Part shown: positions 24,035 to 31,366 of the stretch, piece by piece
How the letters are laid out: each line of letters starts with the position of its first letter
Numbering within the stretch: the first letter of the stretch is position 1
From: Pseudomonas antarctica
GTDB lineage: Bacteria > Pseudomonadota > Gammaproteobacteria > Pseudomonadales > Pseudomonadaceae
Length of the DNA stretch: 32,688 nucleotides
Assembly (NCBI RefSeq): GCF_900624995.1
Contig: NZ_UYXQ01000039.1
Span: forward strand, 1 to 32,688
Direction: 5' to 3'
Notes under the pieces: model-generated
Told to the model about the DNA's origin: nothing
The model's database searches: none
The model's input: the letters and a program-made list of their open reading frames with translations, nothing else
Translations under genes and position numbers: made by a program

Positions 24035-25113
24035 GGTTTCGACTCCTGAGGGGCACTGTGCAATGGGCTGACTTCACCGGCGCGGCGCACGTACGAACTG
24101 GCATAGGCTGCCGAACGCGCCGCCAGCAGCGGGTCGTTGGAAGCTTGAATACCACTGGGCAAAATCAGTGGGTCAAAGTTGATATCGCGGCAATCACCGT
24201 CCGCTTGCGGCTGGCTGCTTTGCAGCACCAGGGTACCGGCGTTCAGCACCTTGTGTTCACCGGCCCAGGCCTTGCTCGCATCGTCCAAAGGGTCGCCGGG
24301 GTTGGCCAGGGTCATGTTCAATTGCCAACGCAGCGGGCCGGAAGCCAGGCGCTGTACCAGGTCTTTTTCGAGGAAGTCTCTGCCCGATGGCACGGTGTCG
24401 CCCGCCGTATCCTGACTTTGTGGCACCACGCCCCAACGCACCGCCTGACGCTTGCCATCAGCGCTCACCAAATAAAACGCATTGATGCCGTTGTAGGTTT
24501 CAGTCGCATAACTGGCCGACGGCTTGGCTGTCTTGACCCACGCCAGAAACGGCGCCGTCTCCGGGTGCGCGGCAAAAAACGCTGGCATGCCCGCCGGGTT
24601 CGGCTTGCCGGTGGCCGGGTCCGGCGCACCCGCCTTGAGCATCTGGTAAAACGCTTCAGGGGTGCCCACCGGGAACACCGGCATGCTGTTCATCCCCGTG
24701 CGCCATTGCTGGCCGTTGGCCTGGCTGAACTGCAGGGCGAAACTGCGGATAGGCACACTGCTGTCCGGCGCGTAAGGGTTGCCGCTGGGTAAAGCAAACC
24801 GACCGATCACCGGGGTTTTCGCCTCGCTGAACACCTGGGCACTGGAATACGCACGCGCCTCGGTGCTGCTCTCGAAGTAACCCGCCACGCATACGCCCTT
24901 GGCATGGTTACGGCGCAAGCCTGGGTGCACGCCATTATTGGTTTCAAGGGCGTTGACCAGGGTCTTGGGCTGCAGGCGCTGTGGGTCGAGCGTACCGTTG
25001 ACGTAGGCAAACGCCCCGGCAGCAACAGCAACCACCGCACCGATACCGGCAAGCCGTGCGATCAGGCTCGGCGTGCTGAGCGGAGGACGGGGCGGTGATG
25101 AGTGATCTACCAT
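24031..25113 (-). CDS. Membrane-anchored SrpA-type catalase-related heme peroxidase
   Basis: A 360-residue small-subunit catalase relative. A TM anchor (residues about 17-39, ending GAFAYVNG) puts the catalytic domain in the periplasm. HAKGVCVAGYFES carries the distal-side His (His70), and RSFALQF follows as in catalases. RSAAYASSYVRRAGE near the C-terminus carries the proximal R-x-x-x-Y heme ligand. It lacks the extra domains of full-size catalases, as in SrpA proteins, which usually act as organic peroxidases. The ATG at 25113 has GGAG six bases upstream. An ECF-type promoter lies just upstream, matching that of the sigma gene at 29124. Confidence 0.9.
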   Translation of the reverse strand: MVDHSSPPRPPLSTPSLIARLAGIGAVVAVAAGAFAYVNGTLDPQRLQPKTLVNALETNNGVHPGLRRNHAKGVCVAGYFESSTEARAYSSAQVFSEAKTPVIGRFALPSGNPYAPDSSVPIRSFALQFSQANGQQWRTGMNSMPVFPVGTPEAFYQMLKAGAPDPATGKPNPAGMPAFFAAHPETAPFLAWVKTAKPSASYATETYNGINAFYLVSADGKRQAVRWGVVPQSQDTAGDTVPSGRDFLEKDLVQRLASGPLRWQLNMTLANPGDPLDDASKAWAGEHKVLNAGTLVLQSSQPQADGDCRDINFDPLILPSGIQASNDPLLAARSAAYASSYVRRAGEVSPLHSAPQESKP

Positions 25114-25146
25114 GAAAAGCTCCAGCACAGAGGGAAAAGAGCTATG

Positions 25147-25172
25147 AGACGAATCTCGCGTAGGTTTATTCC
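25147..25172 (-). promoter_or_regulatory. ECF-sigma-type promoter of the catalase/cytochrome b561 operon
   Basis: On the minus strand GGAATAA (25172-25166) and CGTCT (25151-25147) are separated by exactly 14 bases. The same two elements at the same spacing precede the ECF sigma gene at 29067-29092. Transcription would begin about 25 bases before the catalase ATG. Confidence 0.75.
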
Positions 25173-25224
25173 TCCTGCACTGTAGTTATTTTCACAGCAG
25201 ATCCCGTTTGTGCCTTATTTTCTC

Positions 25225-25989
25225 CTACGACTGGTTGAATACGGCCTGGCGCTTGCTCAGAAAAGCATTCATGCCCTCCTGCTGATCGGGTGTCGCAAAC
25301 AAGCCATGAAACAGTCGGCGCTCCAGGCGCACCCCATCGCGCAAACCCACTTCAAGAGCCTGCCCCACGGCCTCACGTGCTGCTCGGGTGGCCGCGCGGG
25401 AAAACCCGGCAATCTGCGTCGCCACCGCCAGCGTCTGCTCCAGCAACGTCGCCGCGGGGTACACCCGTGACACAAGCCCTGCCTGCTCGGCCTCCTGGGC
25501 CGTCATCGGCCGGCCGGTCAACACCAGGTCCATCGCTTTGGCCTTGCCGATCAGCCCGGTCAAGCGCTGGGTCGCGCCCATGCCCGGGATCACGCCCAGC
25601 TTGATTTCCGGCTGGGCGAAGGTGGCGCTGTCGGCGGCAAAAATCATGTCGCACATCAGCGCCAGCTCACATCCCCCGCCATAGGCGTAACCGGCCACGG
25701 CGGCAATGGAGGGCGTACGCAGGTTAGTGAACGCCTCCCACCCGCAGAAATAATCTTCGTTGAGCATGTCCAGGTACGACTTGCCGCTCATTTCCTTGAT
25801 ATCTGCCCCGGCCGCAAAATACTCGGCAGTGCCGGTGAGCACAAAGCAACCGACCTGCGGGTCTTGGTCCAGGGCCGTTAAACCGGTGATGAGCTCCGTC
25901 ATCAACGCTGAACTCAATGCGTTTTTGACTACGGGGCGATTCAACCGGAGCAACACCACCCGGCCGTGACGCTCGACCACTACATTCAT
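25225..25989 (-). CDS. Enoyl-CoA hydratase/isomerase (crotonase)
   Basis: A 254-residue crotonase. FAAGADIKEM gives the first oxyanion-hole segment and YGGGCELALMCD the second. Both acid-base glutamates are in place: Glu108 (GCELA) and Glu128 (QPEIKLGVIPGMGATQRL). It is thus equipped as a true syn-hydratase. GGAGG lies five bases before the ATG at 25989; a TTG in the same frame at 26001 overlaps that site and is rejected. It is the last gene of a three-gene operon with a membrane flavoprotein and an adenylation enzyme, 41 bases after the former. Its natural substrate in that setting is unknown; a general beta-oxidation role cannot be excluded. Confidence 0.88.
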   Translation of the reverse strand: MNVVVERHGRVVLLRLNRPVVKNALSSALMTELITGLTALDQDPQVGCFVLTGTAEYFAAGADIKEMSGKSYLDMLNEDYFCGWEAFTNLRTPSIAAVAGYAYGGGCELALMCDMIFAADSATFAQPEIKLGVIPGMGATQRLTGLIGKAKAMDLVLTGRPMTAQEAEQAGLVSRVYPAATLLEQTLAVATQIAGFSRAATRAAREAVGQALEVGLRDGVRLERRLFHGLFATPDQQEGMNAFLSKRQAVFNQS

Positions 25990-26030
25990 ACAAACCTCCA
26001 AATATTGATGTGCTGAGCCCGCCTGTTACA

Positions 26031-27326
26031 TCACGAATCCCAGATCGCGCCATAGGCCGGTATGCCCCTGGCTTCCATTTCTTCCACCACGCGCCGCGTC
26101 AAGCTCTGATTGGCAATACAGATCACCGCCTCTGCGCCGAACACCTGCACCGCGCCGTAAGCCAGTTGCACAAGGGCGGGCTTACCGCGCTCATCGGTGT
26201 CCCAGATCAACGCGTTCGGCTGTGCTCGCAGAATCTCGTCCACCAACGCATCACCGTAGGTCTTCCTCGGGCTACGGGTAGACCAGATCAGCTGGATCGG
26301 GGCCGATGCCGCCAGCAGGTGCGGCATAACGGGGCCGATGCCGCTGCCGGTCGCCACGTACACCACCGACGTGAACAACGTCTCCACACGGGCCACTCCG
26401 GCAGTGGTAATGCCCTTGACCCACACGTGGCTGGGCAAATCCTCGATGAAACGCCCGGTCCAATCCCCGGCCCGGGAAATGATCAAACGAAACCCGGCCT
26501 CGTTCGGTGCGGGGATATTGGCAAACGAATGCCACTCCAGCAGCGGGTGCCGACTGATCGCCGTGGATGAGCCGGCAAACGGTGTGGTGTGAGCGAAGCG
26601 GGTAACGACCGCGTGCCCGGAAGGCCGCGTATGTTCAACCGCTACTTTGCGCAGGCGTAGCCATGGCAGCGCGATGCTCAAGGTCAGTAGCACCAGCATC
26701 CAGAACGAGCCGCTGCGCAATAGCTGCGCCCCATCCTCCATCGACGCCAGCAGCGTCAGCCCCCAGAACAGCAGCAGTACAGACCACCCGGCAAAACGGT
26801 GAACCCGTTCGAAACCGTTGTGAAACCGACCTCGAACCCATGGATGAGCCATGATCACCATCAACAGCAACAGCCCTAGCAGCAGCGCGGCCATCCACAT
26901 CCAGGCCGACGACACGCTACCTGGGTGCTGCACATACCGTAAGCCTTGAACACCGAGCATCGCTGCGAACCAGGCGGTCGCGGCCAATGCCGAGCCGCTG
27001 TGCAGACCACCGATGTGGTAGACCTTCGCCGCGCTGCGGCGGATACGCAACGGCCAACACAGCGGTATACGCGTTGCCAACCAGAACAGCGCATTGATCA
27101 GGTATTGCTGGCGAATCAAAATGGCAACCGACAGGTTGATCAACACCATGTCCGCGAGCCTCTCAACGGTGAGGGCGTGAACGTCGACAGCCAGCAGCAC
27201 AAACGCGTTGCCCATCAGCACCAGCGCCAACAGACGGTTGTAGTAAGAGAACATCGGCAGTGACGTCCAGCGGCGCCATAGCGCGGGCTTGGGCGGCACA
27301 ACGGTACGGGTCAGCGCATCAATCAT
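26031..27326 (-). CDS. Six-helix membrane protein with C-terminal ferredoxin-reductase-like domain (TmpA-like)
   Basis: A 431-residue integral membrane protein. Six hydrophobic helices are visible at about residues 28-50, 60-84, 106-126, 138-160, 176-195 and 203-222. Residues about 235-431 resemble the FAD/NAD-binding half of ferredoxin reductases: FRLIISRAGDWTGRFIEDLP is the flavin-side strand-turn, and VVYVATGSGIGPVMPHLL has the GxGxxP nucleotide loop. The protein ends GIPAYGAIWDS, a tail I recall from fungal TmpA-type membrane flavoproteins. Histidines in HIGGLHSGS and FERVHRFAGW could bind heme, but no clear bis-heme pattern is seen. It overlaps the adenylation gene by eight bases, implying coupled production. 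Substrate and electron direction are unknown. Confidence 0.8.
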   Translation of the reverse strand: MIDALTRTVVPPKPALWRRWTSLPMFSYYNRLLALVLMGNAFVLLAVDVHALTVERLADMVLINLSVAILIRQQYLINALFWLATRIPLCWPLRIRRSAAKVYHIGGLHSGSALAATAWFAAMLGVQGLRYVQHPGSVSSAWMWMAALLLGLLLLMVIMAHPWVRGRFHNGFERVHRFAGWSVLLLFWGLTLLASMEDGAQLLRSGSFWMLVLLTLSIALPWLRLRKVAVEHTRPSGHAVVTRFAHTTPFAGSSTAISRHPLLEWHSFANIPAPNEAGFRLIISRAGDWTGRFIEDLPSHVWVKGITTAGVARVETLFTSVVYVATGSGIGPVMPHLLAASAPIQLIWSTRSPRKTYGDALVDEILRAQPNALIWDTDERGKPALVQLAYGAVQVFGAEAVICIANQSLTRRVVEEMEARGIPAYGAIWDS

Positions 27327-28926
27327 GGCCGGGGCCCTCAGTTATGAGCGCCAACAACGCCACGTGCCGCTCCCGAGCCCGCTGCAGCAATAGACCCTTG
27401 TCGATCTTGCCCCTGGCGGTCAGTGGAAAATGCTCCATCGCATAGATGGACGACGGCACGCAGTAGTAGGCCAGGCGTTCCTGGCACCGGGCTCGGCACG
27501 ACTGAACGTCAGCACTGGCCGGCGAAACAAAGGCCACCAGGTTGCGACTGTCCAGCTTCAACGTGACCGCCCGCGTGCAGCCATCGCCCGCCTCCAGGGC
27601 GGCGGACACGGCGTCCAGCTCCACACGAAACCCGCGAACCTTTACCTGATCATCGACCCGCCCCAAATGTTCAAGTTGCCCCTCAGTCGTCCAGCGCCCC
27701 AGGTCCCGCGTACGAAACATCATCGCGTCACCGCCCATAAAGGGGTCCGGGCGGTAGCGCTCGTCAGTCAGCTCAGCATTATTTAAGTAGCCGACCGTTA
27801 CCCCTGCGCCGCCGGCCCACATTTCACCGGTTTCACCCAGTTCACAGGCGCGGCCGTGTTCATTGAGCACATACACGGTGTTATTGGGCGTGGGCTTGCC
27901 GATGGTCAATAGCGTGCCGGGCACGTGCCGATGCAGCGTATTGACGATCGTGGTTTCGGTGGGGCCGCAACCGTTGTAGAACGCGCAGTGTTTGGCCCAA
28001 TGCTCGGCGAGCGCCTGGGAACAGGGCTCTCCCGCCACTGCGACGACCTTGAGGTCAGGGCACTGCTCAGGGTCAAGCGTCGACAGTATCGAGGGCGTTG
28101 CGATCAATACGTCGCACTGTGCAGCAGTTTGCGCAATATCTTGACCTCGAATCAGCAGGGTCGCACCGTGTGCCAAGCAACCGAGTATTTCCCAGGCTGC
28201 CATGTCAAACCCGATATTGAGGATCTGCCCCACATTACGACCCGGTGCCATGCCCATCCGCCCCGGCTCCGTCAACAGGAGGTTGCACACGTTGCGGTGA
28301 CTGACGCACACGCCGTTGGGCCGTCCGGTCGTGCCGGAGGTGAACAGCACGAAACACAGATCATCGGTGTCAGCTGCGGCGAACACCTGATCGTTGTCCT
28401 GGGCGATCCAGGGCTCTTCGGCCAGAAACGTGTCCAGGCCCAGACAGCGATGGGCTGCATCGGCCGGTATACGCTCGGCCAGGCTCGACAGGCTCAGAAT
28501 CACGGGGCTGGACAGCGACTCCAGCACCATGCTCAGTTGCAGTGTCGGTACGATTCTGGCGTCCTGAGGGACATACGCGGCGCCCACCTTCAGCACCGCC
28601 AAAAGCCCTACCAGCATGGGAATCGAACGCTCGACGAACAGCGCCACCGTGTCGCCGCGCTTCACGCCCTGCTCTACCAGGCGCACGGCCAAGCGATTGG
28701 CTTGACGGTTGAGCTGTTCATAGCTGATACGCTGGCCCGCCCACACTGCAGCGATGGCTTGCGGCGCCCGTGCCGCTTGCACCTCAATGGCGTGGTGCAC
28801 AGTGTCGCAGGCGGGCTCGGCTGTAGGGCCGCACCCCCATTGTTCAAACACGACTCGCGGCGCAGCAGGCAAATGAGCCAGAGCGGCTCGGAAAAAGAAC
28901 TGTTTATCGATCGGAGAAAATGACAT
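27319..28926 (-). CDS. Stand-alone NRPS-type adenylation enzyme without carrier domain
   Basis: A 535-residue amino-acid-type adenylation protein. Motifs in order: YEQLNRQANRLA (A1), VGAAYVPQDA (A2), LFTSGTTGRPNGVCVSH (A3), FDMAAWE (A4), NGCGPTETTI (A5), FRTRDLGRW (A7), GRVDDQVKVRGFRVEL (A8) and LTARGKIDKGLL (A10, catalytic Lys). The Asp in A4 is the residue that binds an alpha-amino group, so an amino acid substrate is likely. Oddities: A3 has PNG where PKG is usual, and A7 has RTRD for RTGD. No carrier, condensation or thioesterase domain follows. GAGGG precedes the ATG. It heads the operon with the membrane flavoprotein and crotonase. Confidence 0.85.
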   Translation of the reverse strand: MSFSPIDKQFFFRAALAHLPAAPRVVFEQWGCGPTAEPACDTVHHAIEVQAARAPQAIAAVWAGQRISYEQLNRQANRLAVRLVEQGVKRGDTVALFVERSIPMLVGLLAVLKVGAAYVPQDARIVPTLQLSMVLESLSSPVILSLSSLAERIPADAAHRCLGLDTFLAEEPWIAQDNDQVFAAADTDDLCFVLFTSGTTGRPNGVCVSHRNVCNLLLTEPGRMGMAPGRNVGQILNIGFDMAAWEILGCLAHGATLLIRGQDIAQTAAQCDVLIATPSILSTLDPEQCPDLKVVAVAGEPCSQALAEHWAKHCAFYNGCGPTETTIVNTLHRHVPGTLLTIGKPTPNNTVYVLNEHGRACELGETGEMWAGGAGVTVGYLNNAELTDERYRPDPFMGGDAMMFRTRDLGRWTTEGQLEHLGRVDDQVKVRGFRVELDAVSAALEAGDGCTRAVTLKLDSRNLVAFVSPASADVQSCRARCQERLAYYCVPSSIYAMEHFPLTARGKIDKGLLLQRARERHVALLALITEGPGHD

Positions 28927-28990
28927 GCATACACCCTCATCAATTAACTGCCGAAGTGGTTCCCGGCTGTTACGAGGATTGATTGAGGTG

Positions 28991-29018
28991 TGGGAGCGGC
29001 ATTACAGGGCCGCTCCCA
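28991..29018. repeat. Perfect hairpin between divergent operons
   Basis: TGGGAGCGGC (28991-29000) pairs with GCCGCTCCCA (29009-29018) over an eight-base loop. It resembles a shortened REP palindrome and lies between the start of the adenylation operon and the ECF promoter. Confidence 0.55.
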
Positions 29019-29066
29019 TTGCAGATTTTCCCTATACAAAAGCGCAACATTCGTACTGCTGTTGAT

Positions 29067-29092
29067 GGAATAAGCTACGTCGGCCAGCGTCT
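29067..29092 (+). promoter_or_regulatory. ECF-sigma-type autoregulatory promoter
   Basis: GGAATAA (29067-29073), 14 bases, then CGTCT (29088-29092). It matches the catalase promoter at 25147-25172. Transcription would start about 25 bases before the sigma gene ATG. Confidence 0.75.
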
Positions 29093-29123
29093 TCCTCTGC
29101 ACAATCGATCAGAACCCACGCCC

Positions 29124-29630
29124 ATGCACGAGCTCGACGAACAGTTACGTGAACTCATCCCCAGGATGCGGCGGTTTGCCGTGTCCCTGACGCGTAACGC
29201 CAGCAGCGCCGACGACCTGGTGCAGTCCACCCTTGAACGGGCGATCATCCGTTGGGCCGATAAACGCATCGAAGGTGATCTGCGTGCCTGGCTGTTCTCG
29301 ATCCTCTACCGACAGTTCCTCGACGCCCACCGCCGCAGCCGGCGCTATGCACGCATGCTCGATTACTTTACCGGCCGTGACGACGCGCAACCTTCGGTGG
29401 AGCGCACGGTGATGGCTCAGTCGACCTTGCAAGCCTTCGATAAACTCAACACCGAGCAGCGCGCCCTGCTGCTCTGGGTGTCCGTCGAAGGGTTAAGCTA
29501 CAAGGAGGTTGCGGTTATTCTCGAAGTGCCTGTCGGCACCGTCATGTCGCGCCTGTCCCGGGCGCGCCAGGCCTTGCGTCAACTCAGCGAAGGCGAAATT
29601 GCCAGCCCTGCCCTGCGGATACTCAAATGA
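29124..29630 (+). CDS. ECF-family RNA polymerase sigma factor
   Basis: A 168-residue group IV sigma factor. The sigma-2 region (residues about 10-75) includes RRFAVSLTRNASSADDLVQ, with the -10-recognising DDLVQSTLERAI helix and LRAWLFSILYRQFLD. The sigma-4 region (about 105-160) has LLLWVSVEGLSYKEVAVIL, then EVPVGTVMSRLSRARQALRQL, the HTH reading the -35. The ATG at 29124 is chosen because the reading frame upstream crosses the predicted promoter. The stop overlaps the anti-sigma start (ATGA). Its own promoter and that of the catalase/b561 operon share GGAATAA-N14-CGTCT, so it likely directs both. Confidence 0.92.
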   Translation: MHELDEQLRELIPRMRRFAVSLTRNASSADDLVQSTLERAIIRWADKRIEGDLRAWLFSILYRQFLDAHRRSRRYARMLDYFTGRDDAQPSVERTVMAQSTLQAFDKLNTEQRALLLWVSVEGLSYKEVAVILEVPVGTVMSRLSRARQALRQLSEGEIASPALRILK

Positions 29631-30364
29631 TCAGCCTGCCCCCCAACGAACGCGATTTGCATGCCTACGTCGATCACCAACTGTTGGAGAGCGATCGCCG
29701 CGTGCTTGAAACCTACTTGGCGGCCCACCCCGACGTCGCAGCCCAAGTGCGTGCCTGGCAACAGGATGCGCAAGCGCTGCGCGCGTCATTGAGCGGGGTG
29801 TTGCAACAGCCGGCCAACCCCGAGCTGGACCCGGCGCTGATTCGCCGGCGCATCAAGCATCAGTCGCGCCGCCACTTCGCGAGCGCCGCCGTGCTGCTGA
29901 TCGCAGTCAGCCTTGGCGGCATCGGTGGCTGGCACGCCCGCGAAGCCACCCAGCCGACGATGTTGCCGATGGCCGACGCGATGCAAGCGTTCCGCCTGTT
30001 TGCGCAAGACGGCATTATGCCCGCCGACTACAACGCCCAGGACAGCAGCACCATGCAGGCCTGGCTCGACCGCTACTTCAACCAGGCGCATCGCCTACCC
30101 GACTTAAGCCAGGCGGGCTTCAAGCCGGTCAGCGGGCGTTTGCTCACCACTGAGCAAGGCGCTGCCGCCATGGTGCTGTACGAAGACCCGCAAGGGCGGC
30201 GCATGAGTTTCTACATCCGCCCACCAGGCCCGGAGAACGGTTTTCTGCCGCGTGGCAGCCGCAGTGCCGATGGCTTGCAGGCCGAATACTGGTCCGGCAG
30301 TGGCTACAACTACGCGATGGTCAGCCCGGTGGGTCAGCTGACCCCGCAGACGATGAAGTTCTAA
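29627..30364 (+). CDS. Membrane-anchored anti-sigma factor
   Basis: A 245-residue single-pass membrane protein, translationally coupled to the ECF sigma gene. The N-terminal cytoplasmic part (DLHAYVDHQLLESDRRVLETY) is the usual anti-sigma helical domain, but without the zinc-binding HxxxCxxC pattern. One TM helix follows (residues about 84-101, ASAAVLLIAVSLGGIGGW). A periplasmic domain of about 140 residues ends with PVGQLTPQTMKF. It presumably holds the sigma at the membrane until a periplasmic, probably oxidative, signal is sensed; the signal is inferred from the catalase link. Its stop codon overlaps the stop of the convergent fimbrial gene. Confidence 0.88.
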   Translation: MISLPPNERDLHAYVDHQLLESDRRVLETYLAAHPDVAAQVRAWQQDAQALRASLSGVLQQPANPELDPALIRRRIKHQSRRHFASAAVLLIAVSLGGIGGWHAREATQPTMLPMADAMQAFRLFAQDGIMPADYNAQDSSTMQAWLDRYFNQAHRLPDLSQAGFKPVSGRLLTTEQGAAAMVLYEDPQGRRMSFYIRPPGPENGFLPRGSRSADGLQAEYWSGSGYNYAMVSPVGQLTPQTMKF

Positions 30365-31350
30365 AAGCCCACGTCCAGCACGACGTTGTCGATGTAGGTG
30401 CCGCCCGGCGGTGTGGTCTGGTCGCTGTAGACCTTGGCGTTGTAGTTGAACACCTGGCTGCCGGTGCCCAAGCCATTGCCAGGGTTGACCTCAGCCGTGG
30501 AGCTGGCCCGCCGCGCCGCGCCCACACTGCCCCAGCGCGTGGTGCCGGCGCTCTTGAAAATGTCGTACGCGAGAAAATTACTCCCGGACACCATCTGCCG
30601 ACGGCCGCCCACACTCACCGGGTTTTGCCCATCGCTGAGGCCAACGGTGTAGGCGCTGCCTTTGGTGCAAGCCACGCTGGCCTGGCCGCTGACGGTGGTG
30701 AATGCACTGACCACCGGCGCACTGCCGAACGCGATCGGCGGTGTGGTGATCTGGCAGTCATTGACCACAGTCATGCTCACCGTCAGCGTGGTGGTGCCGC
30801 TGTTGACCTCACGGCCCAGGCATATGCCGCCAAGGCCAATGCCCGAGCAATAGTTCCAGTTCCAGAACACACTCAGGGTTTCGCTGTACACACCGGCGGC
30901 GACGTTACTGCCGAGGGTGGTGGCGAAATAAAGCGGCATAACTTTTGTGCCGGGCCCGAACACCAGCCCCAGGGACGCGGCAATACCGCCACTGCCACCA
31001 AAGTCGAACGCGGTGCCGCGCGTCATCGGGAACGCGGTGGTGTTGTTGGCGTAGATCGTATAGTTGATAACGTCCCCGGTCGGCCCGACCAGGCCCCCTT
31101 GCGCTGAGCCGCTGATGGTCGCGTAAAAATGGTCATTGGAGGTCAAGACCGAAAGCAGCGCCGGCGTGCAGCTCAAGCCACCATTGGTGGTTGAGCTGGG
31201 CTGGGAGGTGGTACGTACCGTCATCGAACTCACCGTCGTGCCAAAACTGGCCGGTACCGTGGCGACCACCGAGCACACGGCCTGTACCTGTGCAGACATA
31301 CCCAAACTTGCCAACGGCAACCACCGCAACAGCCATTCCTTGACCCGCAC
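30361..31350 (-). CDS. Csu-type fimbrial tip adhesin, tandem spore coat U domains (CsuE-like)
   Basis: A 329-residue secreted protein. From the GTG at 31350 (GGGAG seven bases upstream) it has a 24-residue signal peptide ending SAQVQA before CSVV. Two spore-coat-U-type domains follow. The first is residues about 25-180. The second starts at VNDCQITTPPIAFGSA and ends TYIDNVVLDVGF, the characteristic final strand used for donor-strand complementation. Paired Cys residues near each domain start fit the family. In Acinetobacter Csu pili, the two-domain CsuE is the tip adhesin for abiotic surfaces. It is the last gene of the operon, 16 bases after the usher stop. Confidence 0.87.
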   Translation of the reverse strand: MRVKEWLLRWLPLASLGMSAQVQAVCSVVATVPASFGTTVSSMTVRTTSQPSSTTNGGLSCTPALLSVLTSNDHFYATISGSAQGGLVGPTGDVINYTIYANNTTAFPMTRGTAFDFGGSGGIAASLGLVFGPGTKVMPLYFATTLGSNVAAGVYSETLSVFWNWNYCSGIGLGGICLGREVNSGTTTLTVSMTVVNDCQITTPPIAFGSAPVVSAFTTVSGQASVACTKGSAYTVGLSDGQNPVSVGGRRQMVSGSNFLAYDIFKSAGTTRWGSVGAARRASSTAEVNPGNGLGTGSQVFNYNAKVYSDQTTPPGGTYIDNVVLDVGF

Positions 31351-31366
31351 ACGCACACTCCCTATG

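Noticed and set aside
25999..26001. TTG start for the crotonase gene
   Set aside because: The TTG overlaps the GGAGG ribosome site that serves the ATG at 25989.
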